Assembly (NCBI GenBank): GCA_030428885.1
Contig: JAUIEJ010000015.1
Span: 1 to 64,000, forward strand
Source of the DNA: Gemmatimonadota bacterium
GTDB taxonomy: Bacteria > Gemmatimonadota > Gemmatimonadetes > Longimicrobiales > Gaopeijiaceae
Reading direction: 5' to 3'
DNA: 64,000 nt
Shown here piece by piece: positions 32,363 through 43,828 of this stretch. The translations under genes and the position numbers were made by a program. Each line of letters begins with the position of its first letter. The first letter of the stretch is position 1. Below the pieces are notes generated by a model. It was not told where the DNA came from. It was given only the letters and a program-made list of their open reading frames with translations, and did not search any database.

Positions 32363-35300
32363 GCCGCCTGCGGAAAGACCACCACGCCCGCCGGGGCGTC
32401 TCGTCGTGGTCGATCCGGCGCCCCGTGGGCACCCTGACGCTCTCGTCGGTCGTGGTGGTGCTGGGGCTCTTCTTCGCCGATCGACTGCCCCTCGATCTCC
32501 TCCCCCCCATCGTGTACCCCCAGGTCCGGGTCAGCGTGGGAAACTCCGGGGTGGACCCGGAGGTGCTGGAAGAGACCATCGCCAAGCCCCTGGAGGCGGC
32601 CCTGTCCACCACCGAGGACCTGGTGCGGATGGAGACGGACGTCAGCGAGGGGCGGGTCTCCCTCACCCTGGAGTTCTCGTACGACACCGACATCGACTTC
32701 GCGCTGCAGGACGCCGCCAAGAACCTCGAGACGGCCCGCTCCCGCCTCCCGGAAGAGGCGAGTCCCCCCACCATCTTCAAGTTCGACCCGTCCCAGCAGG
32801 CCATCTACGAAGCCGGATTCTCGTCCCAGACCCGCGACCTCATCGCGCTGCGGGACTTCGTGGAAAACCGCCTGCGCCCCCAGCTCCTGACCATCGAAGG
32901 CGTGGCGTCGGTCGACGTTGCCGGGGGCCTGCTCCGGGAGATCGAGGTGGAACTCAACCCCACCCGGCTCCAGGCGTTCGGCCTCTCCGTATCGCAGGTC
33001 ACCGCGGCGCTCCGGGCTGAGAACCAGGATGTGGCCGCCGGACGCTTCCAGGGCTCCAACCAGGAACTCGTGGGGCGCACCACGGGCAAGTTTCGGTCGG
33101 TGGACGACCTCCGCTCGCTCCTCCTCATCACCGCGGGCGGGGAGCGGGTGCCCCTCTCCGAAGTCGCCACGGTGCGGGACGGCAACGCCGAACAGCGTCT
33201 GTGGGCGCGTCTCAATGGCGAGCCCGCCATCAAGTTGTCGATCCGCAAGCAACCCGAGGCCAACACGGTGCGGGTCGCCGACGAGGTGGAGGCGCGCCTG
33301 GCTTCGCTGCGCCAGACCAACTTCATCCCGACCGACGTGGAGATGCGTCTCCTCACGAACCAGGCCGACTTCGTGCGGGCCTCGGTGAACTCGGTGCGCA
33401 ACGCCGCCGTGGGCGGCGGCCTCCTGGCCATGTTCGTGGTCTTCCTCTTCCTGGGGTCCCTCCGGAAGACCTTCGTGATCGGGTTGGCCATTCCCTTCGC
33501 GATCCTGGCCACGTTCATGATGATGGGCGCCGGCGGCCTCACCCTGAACATCATCTCCCTCGGGGGACTGGCCCTGGGTATCGGACTCCTGATCGACAAC
33601 TCCATCGTGATGCTGGAAAACATCTTCCGGCATACCGAGGAAATGCACGACGACCCGCTGGAAGCGGCCCACGTCGGGTCGTCGGAGGTCACGAGCGCCG
33701 TGGTGGCCTCCACGGCGACCAACCTCGCCGCCGTGGTGCCGTTCCTGCTCATCACGGGACTCACCGCGCTGATCTTCCGGGAGCTGATTCTCACCATCTC
33801 GTTCGCCATCGTGGCGTCGCTCCTGGTGGCCCTCACGGTGGTGCCCTCGGTGGCGGCGCAGCTCTCCAAGGTGAAGTTCCGAAGCGGCATCAAGAACGTC
33901 CCGGGTGTGGACCTCCTGGACCGCCTCGTGCTCCGGGGCCGGGGATTGTACCGGCGCATCGGCCCCACCATGGTGGCGCTTCGCGTACCCATCGTGATCC
34001 TGGGCTTCGCATCGCTTGGAGGCGCCTGGTGGCTGGTGAAGGACCTGGGCACCGAGTTCCTTCCCCAGGTCGACAACGGCAACATCGGCTCGTTCATCTC
34101 CCTGCCCCCCGGCTCGTCTCCCGAGGAGACCAACGACGTCATCCGGGAACTCGAGGCCATGATCGCCGACATGCCCGACGTCGAGACCGTGTTCGCCACG
34201 GCCGGTGGGTTCATCTTCGGATCCTCGACCATCGAGCGGGCCGGACGGGGGTCGATCGAAGTGCGCCTCGTGCCGCTGGCGGAGCGCACCATGGAGGCCG
34301 ACGCCTGGGTCCAGCAGATGCAGGGCAAGGTGTTCGCGCGGGGTTTCCCCGGGACCCGGGCGTTCTTCCGCCCCCCCCGGATCAGCGGGCTGCGCACCAA
34401 CCGGGCCGGTTCGCCCATCGCCCTGACCATCGTCGGCGAGGATCTGGACGTGCAGCAGGAGATCGCCCGGCAGTTGGTGGCGGCCCTGGCCGATGTCCCG
34501 GGGCTGGAGAACCTGGAGCCGTCGACCGAGGAGGGCAGCCGGGAACTCACCATCGAGCTGGATCGGGAGCGGGCCGTGCAGCTCGGCCTCGACGTCCAGA
34601 GCGTCGGATCGACCCTGAGGACGGCCGTGGATGGAACCGTGGCCACCCAGTATACGGAGGGCAACGAGCAGTTCGATGTCCGGGTGACGTTCCCTCGGGA
34701 GACCTTCCGCGACCCGTCGGCCGTGGGATCGATCGCCCTGTTCCCGTCCCGGGCCGGAGGCGCACCCATCTACCTCCGGGACGTGGCCGACGTCTACACC
34801 CGCATCGGCCCCGCCTCGATCCTCCGGGAGAACCAGAACCGGATCCTGCGCCTCACCGGCGACGTCCTGGCGTCGGAGGCCAGCGTGGGTGAAGTGGCCG
34901 ACGCGGTGGCGACCCGCCTCTCCCAGCTCGACTTCCCCGACGGCTACGCGGTGGTGCTGGGAGGCGAGGCGGACGCCATCGCGGAGCAGGGTCGCCAGCT
35001 CGCCGTCGTGATCCTCGTGGCGATCTTCCTGGTCTTCGTGGTGATGGCCGTGCAGTACGAGAGCCTGGTGAACCCGTTCGCCATCCTGCTGTCGATCCCC
35101 CTGTCCCTGGTGGGTGTGGGCCTGGCCCTCTACGTGACCGGGGCCTCCCTGAGCGCCCCCGTGCTCCTGGGCGTGATCCTGCTGGCCGGCATCGTGGTGA
35201 ACAACGCCATTCTCCTGGTGGAGTACATCGAGCAGTTCCAGGATGAGGGGCACACGCGCCACGAGGCCGTGATCGAGGCGGGAGCCGTGCGGTTGCGCCC

Positions 35301-35565
35301 GATTCTCATGACGTCCCTCACCACGGGCGTGGGCATGCTGCCCCTGGCCCTGGGAATCGGGGAAGGCTCGTCGTTGATGCAGCCCCTGGCCATCGCCGTG
35401 GTGGGGGGGCTGGGGGTCTCGACCCTCCTCACCCTCTTCGTCGTGCCCAGTGCCTACCTGATCCTCCACGGGATCGTCGATGGCTTGAAGGGGGCGGTCC
35501 TGCGCAAGGACGTTTCGAGCCCCGAAGCGCCTCCGCCGAATCCCCAGCCCATCGCGGGGGACTGA
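32359..35565 (+). CDS. Efflux RND transporter permease (HAE1-like)
   Basis: A 1,068-residue RND pump with the normal 2 x 6 TM plan. TM1 is 'GTLTLSSVVVVLGLFFA', followed by a periplasmic porter domain, and TM4 carries 'LGIGLLIDNSIVMLENIF' with the proton-relay Asp. The usual second Asp of AcrB is Asn here, as in the SwrC/YerP-like branch. The second half ends with 'AGIVVNNAILLVEYIEQ' and 'ILMTSLTTGVGMLPLALG'. It exports hydrophobic drugs, bile-salt-like compounds or lipids using proton motive force; the substrate is unknown. It is the last gene of the tripartite operon. Confidence 0.93.
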   Translation: MSRLRKDHHARRGVSSWSIRRPVGTLTLSSVVVVLGLFFADRLPLDLLPPIVYPQVRVSVGNSGVDPEVLEETIAKPLEAALSTTEDLVRMETDVSEGRVSLTLEFSYDTDIDFALQDAAKNLETARSRLPEEASPPTIFKFDPSQQAIYEAGFSSQTRDLIALRDFVENRLRPQLLTIEGVASVDVAGGLLREIEVELNPTRLQAFGLSVSQVTAALRAENQDVAAGRFQGSNQELVGRTTGKFRSVDDLRSLLLITAGGERVPLSEVATVRDGNAEQRLWARLNGEPAIKLSIRKQPEANTVRVADEVEARLASLRQTNFIPTDVEMRLLTNQADFVRASVNSVRNAAVGGGLLAMFVVFLFLGSLRKTFVIGLAIPFAILATFMMMGAGGLTLNIISLGGLALGIGLLIDNSIVMLENIFRHTEEMHDDPLEAAHVGSSEVTSAVVASTATNLAAVVPFLLITGLTALIFRELILTISFAIVASLLVALTVVPSVAAQLSKVKFRSGIKNVPGVDLLDRLVLRGRGLYRRIGPTMVALRVPIVILGFASLGGAWWLVKDLGTEFLPQVDNGNIGSFISLPPGSSPEETNDVIRELEAMIADMPDVETVFATAGGFIFGSSTIERAGRGSIEVRLVPLAERTMEADAWVQQMQGKVFARGFPGTRAFFRPPRISGLRTNRAGSPIALTIVGEDLDVQQEIARQLVAALADVPGLENLEPSTEEGSRELTIELDRERAVQLGLDVQSVGSTLRTAVDGTVATQYTEGNEQFDVRVTFPRETFRDPSAVGSIALFPSRAGGAPIYLRDVADVYTRIGPASILRENQNRILRLTGDVLASEASVGEVADAVATRLSQLDFPDGYAVVLGGEADAIAEQGRQLAVVILVAIFLVFVVMAVQYESLVNPFAILLSIPLSLVGVGLALYVTGASLSAPVLLGVILLAGIVVNNAILLVEYIEQFQDEGHTRHEAVIEAGAVRLRPILMTSLTTGVGMLPLALGIGEGSSLMQPLAIAVVGGLGVSTLLTLFVVPSAYLILHGIVDGLKGAVLRKDVSSPEAPPPNPQPIAGD

Positions 35566-35635
35566 GCCGGCTGGTACGCCCGTTGCGTGTCGGGGGGGAT
35601 GTCCTCGTCCCCCCCGACCTCGCGGAGCGATCGCC

Positions 35636-36481
35636 GTGGCCTCGACCCTACCCACCTTCGATTCGTCCTCTCCCTCCGGCCCGTCGGCTCGAACCCTTCG
35701 CACGGGGGTGGAGTGGGCCGCCCGGATCGGGTACCTGGCCAAGGGCGTGGTCTACGGAATGGTGGGCCTTCTCGCGCTGCAGCAGGCCGTGGGGCGCGGC
35801 GGCGACCTCTCCGGCACCCGGGGCGCCCTGGAGCACCTGGGCTCGGCCCCGTTCGGCCAGGCGCTGCTCTGGGCCACGGTGGCGGGGTTGGTGGGATACG
35901 TGGCGTGGCGGCTCGTGCAGGCGCTCCTGGATCCGGAGGCCGGCCCGTCGGACGACGACCATCGGTGGGCCACGCGGCTCTTCTACCTCGGAAGCGCCGT
36001 GACCTACGGGGCCCTGGCGTGGTCGGCGGTCGCCCTCGCAACGGGAGCCGGGAGCGGGTCGGGAGGCGGCGGCGGGTCCAGGAGCTGGGTGGTTCACGTC
36101 CTGGACGTGCCCTGGGGGGTCGGCCTCGTCGCGGTGTTCGGGGCCGGCATGGTGGGGCGGGGCGCGCTCCAACTCTGGAAGGCCTACACGGAACGCTTCC
36201 GGGAGAAGATCGCCTCGTTCGACCTCGGCCCCGTGCGGGAGCGATGGACCATCGGGGCCAGTCGCCTGGGGCTCACGGCCCGGGGCGTGATCTTCGGCAT
36301 CATCGGCGGCTCGTTCATCCACGCGGCCCTCACCCGGGACGCCGACCGTGCCCGGGGCCTCGAGCGCTCCCTGGAGTTCCTCGTCACGAGCCCCTGGCTC
36401 CTCGGTTCGGTGGGCCTCGGGCTCATGGGGTACGCCGTCTACCAGGGGGTGAAGGCCCGCTACCGGCTCATGGGGATCTGA
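35636..36481 (+). CDS. DUF1206 membrane protein
   Basis: A 281-residue membrane protein with three DUF1206 repeats of two helices each: 'WAARIGYLAKGVVYGMVGLLAL' (from about residue 28), 'ATRLFYLGSAVTYGALAWSAVAL' (about 113) and 'IGASRLGLTARGVIFGIIGGSF' (about 204). 'GARGxIxxG'-like motifs start each repeat. Function is unknown in all known members. It starts at GTG 35636, 70 bp after the RND gene, and may be read through from that operon. Confidence 0.82.
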   Translation: MASTLPTFDSSSPSGPSARTLRTGVEWAARIGYLAKGVVYGMVGLLALQQAVGRGGDLSGTRGALEHLGSAPFGQALLWATVAGLVGYVAWRLVQALLDPEAGPSDDDHRWATRLFYLGSAVTYGALAWSAVALATGAGSGSGGGGGSRSWVVHVLDVPWGVGLVAVFGAGMVGRGALQLWKAYTERFREKIASFDLGPVRERWTIGASRLGLTARGVIFGIIGGSFIHAALTRDADRARGLERSLEFLVTSPWLLGSVGLGLMGYAVYQGVKARYRLMGI

Positions 36482-36487
36482 GCCGCC

Positions 36488-37048
36488 TCACCAGGTCACC
36501 AGGGCCAGCCCCACCTGGGTCGACATATAGCGCACTCCGCCGTCGTAGCGGTCCCGCAGGGCGCCGCTGAGTACCTCGGTGTACACGGCCGAGAGCCGTA
36601 CCGCCAGGAGGTCGCCGACCCCCACGTCGAGGCCGAACGTGACCGCGGCGGCCGTCGCGCCCGAGGGATCGCCCTGAGGCCCGGAGCGGCCGTATCGACC
36701 CACGCCCGCCGTGACCCACGGCGCCAGCTTCTCGGACCGCCCCAGGGCCACGTGGAGTCCCCCCTCCACGAGGGAGGGATCGACGTTGCACTCCGAAGGG
36801 GCGTCTTCCACATGACACCGGGCCAAGCCCGACAGATCGGTGTAGCGGGCGTACACGCCCCATCGCCCCGCCACGCTCCCGTGCCCCGTCACGGCCACTC
36901 CCGCCGCGGCGAAGTCCGAAGCGCCCACGGTGAGGGCGCCCTGGACCGACACCCCTCCGGCCCGTGTTTGAGCCATCCCGGCCTGGGCCAGCGAGGCCGC
37001 GACCGCCACGACCGCCACGGCGAGTCCGAGGGCCCGGGCGACGGTCAT
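36488..37048 (-). CDS. Small outer-membrane beta-barrel-like protein
   Basis: A 186-residue exported protein with a signal peptide (to 'QAGMAQ', about residue 26) and a mature part of alternating strands typical of 8-stranded OM barrels: 'VSVQGALTVGASDFAAAGVAVTG', 'WGVYARYTDLS', 'GGLHVALGRSEKLAPWVTAGVGRYG', ending 'MSTQVGLALVTW' with a C-terminal aromatic residue. Cys residues in 'ARCHVEDAPSECNV' may form a disulfide in a loop. No defined family. ATG 37048 overlaps the stop of the propeller lipoprotein upstream, so the two are coupled. Confidence 0.65.
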   Translation of the reverse strand: MTVARALGLAVAVVAVAASLAQAGMAQTRAGGVSVQGALTVGASDFAAAGVAVTGHGSVAGRWGVYARYTDLSGLARCHVEDAPSECNVDPSLVEGGLHVALGRSEKLAPWVTAGVGRYGRSGPQGDPSGATAAAVTFGLDVGVGDLLAVRLSAVYTEVLSGALRDRYDGGVRYMSTQVGLALVTW

Positions 37049-38292
37049 CCGTCCCCTCGCCCCGACAGTCGATACACCCGCACGTGCTCCACGTCGGCGG
37101 CGTCGCGCCACACCCCCACCAGGCGATCGCCCTGGACGGCTCGGAGGTCGAAGCGGGGCGGGGTGTCCACGGTCCCGAGCCACCGCCCCTCGGGCGACAG
37201 GACGGTCCACGGCCCCTCGGGAGGCGCCGGGGGAGTCACGGGGCCCGTCCGCAGCCAGAGGTGGCCGCGGTCGTCGACCAGCAGTCCCCCGTAGGCCGGA
37301 TGTCGCTCGGGAAACACGAGCGAGGTGCGCAGGGCAGGGAGCATGGCGACCTCCTGAGGCGTCCGGGCCATGCCCTCGAGAATCCCGATGTAGGACTCCC
37401 GGTCGGCCGTCTCCACGACTCCTCGGGGAGCCGGAGCTCGAAAGCGGGCGCGGAGTGCGCCCGACGCGTCGTACTCGTCGACCTGCATCCAACTCCGCCC
37501 CCCCTCGTCCACCCGGGCCTCACCGTCGCCCACGTAGAGGCGACCCCCCCGGGCCGCGAAGGTGGTGAGCTTGGCGAAGGGCGGAACACCCATGGCGGGC
37601 CGGCCGCCGATGCGCATGGTCATGATTTCGTCGGTGGGCGCCACGGCCAGGGGCTCGTACGTGTCGGACGTGCGATCCCACCGCAGAACCGGCGCGTCGA
37701 ACCGGGCCCGTCCGTTTGCCTCCAGGGGCCGATCCCCCACCGCTTCCCGGGCCGGCACCGCCAGAGCGCCGTCGCCCAGGGGCAGGGGCATCCGCAGGCT
37801 CCCGCCGGCGTAGGTGGGGAGGGGAATGCGCGGGCCCGGAAGACCGTCCACGAAGGCCACCAGCGCCTGGGATCCGGCATCCCACACCGCCACCGTGTCG
37901 GCCGGGAGACGGACGAGGCCGACCGGGCGCCGGACTTCGTCGGGGCCTTCGCCGAGGCCGGCGGCCACACCCTCCACCGATCCGTCGACGCCGAGCCACC
38001 GCACCTGCCCCGACCCGGCATCCAGCACGACCAGCCGCCCGTCGTCCAGCGGGACCAGGCCCACGATCCGCTGAAACGAGGCCTCGCCCTCCCCCACCGA
38101 GAGCTCGGGTTCGGGCTCCACGGTCCAGGAATCGCCGGGCTGCCAGGCCGGTCGGGCGCTCACCACCACGCGCACGCCGGCGCTGTCCACGGCCTCGCCT
38201 CCCCCGGCTGCACCGGCCTCGGCTCCGTCGCCGCACGCCCCCCCTCCGGCGCACAGGACGAGCATCACCGCACTCCACCCTCTTCTTGACAC
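37045..38292 (-). CDS. 6-bladed beta-propeller lipoprotein
   Basis: A 415-residue protein beginning at GTG 38292 with a signal peptide and lipobox 'GGGACG'. Propeller blades are visible: 'FQRIVGLVPLDDGRLVVLDAGSGQVRWL', 'LGEGPDEVRRPVGLVRLPADTVAVWDAG' and 'YGGLLVDDRGHLWLRTG'. It is the third protein of this type in the window. It is coupled (ATGA) to the barrel protein downstream, which suggests that the propeller and barrel may work together at the outer membrane. Confidence 0.8.
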   Translation of the reverse strand: MSRRGWSAVMLVLCAGGGACGDGAEAGAAGGGEAVDSAGVRVVVSARPAWQPGDSWTVEPEPELSVGEGEASFQRIVGLVPLDDGRLVVLDAGSGQVRWLGVDGSVEGVAAGLGEGPDEVRRPVGLVRLPADTVAVWDAGSQALVAFVDGLPGPRIPLPTYAGGSLRMPLPLGDGALAVPAREAVGDRPLEANGRARFDAPVLRWDRTSDTYEPLAVAPTDEIMTMRIGGRPAMGVPPFAKLTTFAARGGRLYVGDGEARVDEGGRSWMQVDEYDASGALRARFRAPAPRGVVETADRESYIGILEGMARTPQEVAMLPALRTSLVFPERHPAYGGLLVDDRGHLWLRTGPVTPPAPPEGPWTVLSPEGRWLGTVDTPPRFDLRAVQGDRLVGVWRDAADVEHVRVYRLSGRGDG

Positions 38293-38344
38293 GCTCCGCT
38301 CCTATCCGGTACGGTTATCCGTCTTCGATATCCAGGAGAGATAT
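38286..38344 (+). promoter_or_regulatory. Promoter and small inverted repeat upstream of PadR
   Basis: TTGACA (38286-38291) and TACGGT (38310-38315) are spaced by 18 bp and could form a sigma-70-like promoter for the PadR gene at 38346, although it overlaps the start codon of the divergent lipoprotein. Closer to the gene, ATATC (38328-38332) and GATAT (38340-38344) form a 5-7-5 inverted repeat surrounding the AGGAGAG ribosome binding site. This is a possible PadR autoregulation site. Confidence 0.4.
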
Positions 38345-38345
38345 T

Positions 38346-38672
38346 ATGTGGTCGGGACCCGCGTCGCTATATGTGCTCGTTTCCCTCTCCCACGGCCCGC
38401 GCCACGGCCTCGGGATCGCCGACGACGTCTCGGCCTTCACCGACGGGTCGGTGATCCTGGGCCCGGGCACCCTCTACCGCGTGCTCAGGGACCTGGCCGA
38501 AGACGGGCACATTCGCCGGGTGGACTCCCCCGACGAAGATCACCCCCACCGAAAGTACTACGAGCTGACCGGAGGGGGGCGGGATCAACTGACCCGAGCC
38601 CTCCGGGAACTCGAGCACGTCGCCGCCGCGGCCCGTCGGGGCCTCGGGGGTCCGGCGCCGGAGGGCGCGTGA
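38346..38672 (+). CDS. PadR-family transcriptional regulator
   Basis: A 108-residue PadR regulator: helix-turn-helix 'LYVLVSLSHGPRHGLGIADDV', 'ILGPGTLYRVLRDLAEDGHI', wing 'HRKYYELTGGGRDQLTRALREL'. It begins at ATG 38346 after an AGGAGAG Shine-Dalgarno. Its stop overlaps the GTG of a membrane protein (GTGA). Unlike the other two PadR genes here it is not followed by an ADOP permease, but by a 187-residue protein and then a kinase gene. Confidence 0.87.
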   Translation: MWSGPASLYVLVSLSHGPRHGLGIADDVSAFTDGSVILGPGTLYRVLRDLAEDGHIRRVDSPDEDHPHRKYYELTGGGRDQLTRALRELEHVAAAARRGLGGPAPEGA

Positions 38673-39232
38673 ACGCCCGGGGCCTGAGCCGCCGTCTCGC
38701 CCGGCGGCTCGACGACCTGGAGCGCCGCGATCCCGACGGGGCCGTGGCCGGCTGGCGCTGGATGTGGCGCGCCCTGGAGCGCAGCTCGTCGTCGGTGTGG
38801 CGCCTGCGGCTCCGGTTCGCCGTCCTCGTCCTGGGCGACGCGGCGCTCCTGGCCGGATGGTGGACGCTCCGGAGCCCTCGGATCCTGATCGGTCGCTCCC
38901 CGGCGCGCGCCACCGCCCTGGCGCTGGCGCTGGGGCTGGGACTCGGGGCCCTGTGGCTGAACGAGCGCCCGTACGCGCCCCGTATCGCCCTGGCCCGCAT
39001 CGACGTCGAACCGGGCATCGTGCGCGTCCAGGGTCAGGCCATGGGGCTCGACGACCTTCAGTTGGTGGTGGACCACTACCGCATCGCCGTCGCCCAGGTC
39101 CGGGTCGACCCCGATACGCCGGCGGGCTTCGTCGACGCCGTGCAGCAGGTACTGGCACGATCCGAGACCGGCCCCCGACGCATCCGATTCGCCGGGTGGA
39201 CCCGGGACGAGGGCCCTCCGACCCGTCGGTAG
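38669..39232 (+). CDS. Membrane protein coupled to PadR, function unknown
   Basis: A 187-residue protein starting at GTG 38669. The N-terminal 45 residues are cytosolic and basic ('LSRRLARRLDDLERR', 'WMWRALERS'), similar in character to the N-terminal segment of PadR-associated permeases. Two TM segments follow ('FAVLVLGDAALLAGWW', 'ATALALALGLGLGALWL'). The C-terminal 75-residue soluble domain ('LDDLQLVVDHYRIAVAQVRVDPDTPAGF') has no recognisable family. It may be a membrane partner or anti-factor for the coupled PadR regulator. Confidence 0.6.
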   Translation: MNARGLSRRLARRLDDLERRDPDGAVAGWRWMWRALERSSSSVWRLRLRFAVLVLGDAALLAGWWTLRSPRILIGRSPARATALALALGLGLGALWLNERPYAPRIALARIDVEPGIVRVQGQAMGLDDLQLVVDHYRIAVAQVRVDPDTPAGFVDAVQQVLARSETGPRRIRFAGWTRDEGPPTRR

Positions 39233-39249
39233 CCACCCCGGGGCCCGGG

Positions 39250-39271
39250 GGCCGTGGCGGAAACCGCGGCC
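39250..39271 (+). terminator. Stem-loop after the PadR/membrane protein pair
   Basis: Starting 18 bases after the stop codon, GGCCGTGG (39250-39257) pairs with CCGCGGCC (39264-39271): eight pairs with one G-U and a 6-nt loop. It has no U-tract, so it may be a weak terminator or an RNA-stability hairpin between this pair and the kinase gene. The rest of the 165-bp gap to 39398 contains a shorter hairpin (GGGGGA/TCCCCC near 39363) and no clear promoter. Confidence 0.35.
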
Positions 39272-39397
39272 TCCCGACGCCACCTGAGGGAAGCCGCCCG
39301 TGCTCGGGCGCGATCGCCCCCGGGTCCGGCCCATTGCACGGAGGGGCTTCGCGTCGGAGGATGGGGGATCCTCCCCCGTTCCGGATCGTGGACCGCC

Positions 39398-41812
<2,415 letters not shown>

Positions 41813-41816
41813 AGGG

Positions 41817-42563
41817 CTACTCGTCGGGCGTCAGGTCGTCGTCGGGCCGCCATCGCACCAGTCCCATGCCCACGGCCACCAGCGGCACCACCAGGGTCGT
41901 GGTGGTCATGAGCACGGTGGTCCAATCCTGCCCGGAGGTCCCTCCGAGCCACGGCCGGACGAAGAGGCCCAGGGCCACCGCCGAGAAGGCGAGCAGCGCC
42001 CACCCCGTGGCCCGAGGCGCCCGGTAGGCGGCCCAGGCGCACCCGAAGAAGGGCGCCACCACCGCGGCTCCCATGAGGAGTCCCACCAATCCCTCGGCCA
42101 CGGTGTTCGATTCGCTCACCGCCGTGAGGAGGGCGAAGAGCAGCCAGAAGCTTCCGAAGGTGGCCAGCACCGTGGCCGCCGTTCGTTTCGGCCCCCACAC
42201 CTGCATGACGTAGGCGAAGAGCCAGGTCAGCCACAGCACCACGAGCAGAAACGTCAGCAGCTCGGCGGGATACCGCACGCCGGCCCCCGTGGCGTGCAAC
42301 CCCGCGATGGTGGCGCAGGCGATGGATCCGCCGATGAGGTAGGCCCGGTATCCGGCGGTGGCCACGGCCTGGCGCTGGAACTCGTCCAGATCGGGAAGAA
42401 GGCCCATCTGGCGGAGGAGTCCGGGTCCGAACGCCCCCGCCCCCGCCAGGAGAATCCACACCTTGCCCGCCGCCATCCACAGGCCGATCCCCACCGCCAC
42501 CAGGATCGCCGGCACCAGAGCCGACGCCGACAGTCGGACTCGCCCTCGGTTCGTGTCGCTCAT
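41817..42563 (-). CDS. Multi-helix membrane protein coupled to an XRE regulator
   Basis: A 248-residue membrane protein with about six helices ('ALVPAILVAVGIGLWMAAG', 'AYLIGGSIACATIAGL', 'LTFLLVVLWLTWLFAYVM', 'LATFGSFWLLFALLTAV', 'VGLLMGAAVVAPFFGCAW', 'LVVPLVAVGMGLV'). No catalytic motif is seen. Its ATG (42563) overlaps the stop of the small XRE regulator. A tiny XRE repressor plus a multi-pass membrane protein is a recurring pair in bacteria; the role is unknown. Confidence 0.7.
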   Translation of the reverse strand: MSDTNRGRVRLSASALVPAILVAVGIGLWMAAGKVWILLAGAGAFGPGLLRQMGLLPDLDEFQRQAVATAGYRAYLIGGSIACATIAGLHATGAGVRYPAELLTFLLVVLWLTWLFAYVMQVWGPKRTAATVLATFGSFWLLFALLTAVSESNTVAEGLVGLLMGAAVVAPFFGCAWAAYRAPRATGWALLAFSAVALGLFVRPWLGGTSGQDWTTVLMTTTTLVVPLVAVGMGLVRWRPDDDLTPDE

Positions 42564-42784
42564 CGGCCTCCCCCTCCGTGGAGTTCGAACAGCTCCTCCA
42601 CCGGCACGTCGAACGCCCGGGCCAGGCTCAGGGCCAGGCCGATGGACGGATTGTACCGACCGCGCTCGATGGAAATGATGGTCTGGCGCGACACGCCGAC
42701 CCGCTCGGCCACCTCTTCCTGCGTGAGGTCGGCCCGTCGGCGAATGCGCCGCAGATGGTTCAGGACTTCCGGCTGTGCACCCAT
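42560..42784 (-). CDS. Small XRE-family helix-turn-helix regulator
   Basis: A 74-residue protein that is almost entirely a Cro/CI-type HTH: 'LNHLRRIRRRADLTQEEVAERVGVSRQTIISIERGRYNPSIGLALSLARAFDVPVEELF'. The sequence is highly typical of the YozG/xre 'transcriptional regulator' group that sits beside membrane proteins. It begins at ATG 42784 in an AT-rich patch with an inverted repeat and is probably autoregulatory. Confidence 0.88.
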   Translation of the reverse strand: MGAQPEVLNHLRRIRRRADLTQEEVAERVGVSRQTIISIERGRYNPSIGLALSLARAFDVPVEELFELHGGGGR

Positions 42785-42793
42785 GCATCGAAT

Positions 42794-42830
42794 GTAAAGC
42801 AGCTTTCACATTTTGTGCAGTCTTCTTTAC
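42794..42830. promoter_or_regulatory. AT-rich promoter/operator patch upstream of the XRE gene
   Basis: GTAAAG (42794-42799) and CTTTAC (42825-42830) form an inverted repeat with a 25-bp spacer. Inside it, GTAAAGC followed closely by GCTTTCAC makes a second imperfect palindrome 10-25 bp upstream of the regulator's ATG. On the minus strand TTTACAT provides a possible -10. It is likely the XRE promoter and autoregulatory site. The gap to 42900 also serves the divergent hydrolase gene. Confidence 0.4.
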
Positions 42831-42899
42831 TCCGCCTTGCCCGAGGCCGTGGGGAGTCCCTACCGTGGCCCGCTCCGCCTCTCCGATCCGGGAGTTCTC

Positions 42900-43826
42900 G
42901 TGGCCCTCTCCGCACCCTCGCCCCCGACACGTTTCCCGGGCCGCCTCCGGCGACGGACGGTCATGGCGTGTCTGGCCCTGGCCCTGCCCTCGGGTGGGGC
43001 GGCCCAGGAGGAGTCCCTCGATCCCTTCCCTGCAGGGCGCAGCACCCTGGAAGTCGAGTTCGACGGCCTGCCCCTGAACCTCTGGGCCTACAAGCCCGAC
43101 AACTACGTGGGCGACGGGTTCATCGTGCTCTTCCACGGCGCGAGCCGAGCCGCCGAGGCCTACCGCGACAATGCCGCGGGCTTCGCCGAGACCTACGGTC
43201 GCCTCGTGGTGGTTCCCGAGTTCGACGCCCAGCGGTTTCCCAGCCGCCTCTACCAGTTCGGCGGCGTGTTTCGGGAGGACGGCAGCTTCGCCGACGCCCA
43301 CGAGCGCACCTTCCGGTTCGTGCCCGAGATCGTGGCCCACATCCGGGCTCGGGAGGCCCGCCCCGACCTGCCCTATCTGCTGCTGGGGTACTCGGCGGGC
43401 GCCCAGTTCCTGGAGCGTCTGTCGGCGTTCATGGACCTCGACGCCGAACGGCTCATCGCCATGAGCCCGGGGTCGTCCCTGTTCCCCACCCGGGAGATGG
43501 ACTACGGCCTGGGGTTCGGGGGACTCCCGGAAGAATGGTCGTCCGACGAGCGTATCCGGCGGTATCTGGCCTTGCCCCTCACCATCGCGGTGGGCTCGGC
43601 CGACGTGGAGGAAGGACAACTGCCCACGGGAGACGCCTTCGACCAGGGAGTGCACCGCTACTCCCGGAATCTACGGTGGTTCGTCACCGCCATGGACCTG
43701 GCCCACACCCGGGGATGGGCCTTCGGCTGGCGCCTGGTGATCCACCACGGAGCCGGCCATCCGCCTCCCGAGATGTTCGACCATCCCCAGATCGGCAACG
43801 CCCTCTTCGGCCACAGGAGACCCTGA
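42900..43826 (+). CDS. Exported alpha/beta hydrolase
   Basis: A 308-residue protein with a signal sequence (twin basic 'RLRRRTVMACLALALPSGGAAQ'). The alpha/beta-hydrolase core has the oxyanion/strand segment 'FIVLFHGASRAAEAYRDN' and the nucleophile elbow 'GYSAG' with Ser165. A candidate His is in 'VIHHGAGHPPPEM', and an acid residue probably lies in 'VGSADVEEGQ'. It resembles poly(3-hydroxybutyrate)-depolymerase/feruloyl esterase-like hydrolases; substrate unknown. GTG 42900 has a GGGAG ribosome binding site 6 bases upstream. Its stop is 2 bases before the next gene, so it heads a multi-gene operon. Confidence 0.8.
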   Translation: MALSAPSPPTRFPGRLRRRTVMACLALALPSGGAAQEESLDPFPAGRSTLEVEFDGLPLNLWAYKPDNYVGDGFIVLFHGASRAAEAYRDNAAGFAETYGRLVVVPEFDAQRFPSRLYQFGGVFREDGSFADAHERTFRFVPEIVAHIRAREARPDLPYLLLGYSAGAQFLERLSAFMDLDAERLIAMSPGSSLFPTREMDYGLGFGGLPEEWSSDERIRRYLALPLTIAVGSADVEEGQLPTGDAFDQGVHRYSRNLRWFVTAMDLAHTRGWAFGWRLVIHHGAGHPPPEMFDHPQIGNALFGHRRP

Positions 43827-43828
43827 TC

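Noticed and set aside
30931-35742. A minus-strand ORF of 1,603 codons opposite the RND efflux operon
   Set aside because: It is antisense to well-conserved TolC, HlyD and RND genes, is rich in Arg/His/Gly/Pro with no motif, and results from scarce stop codons in GC-rich DNA.
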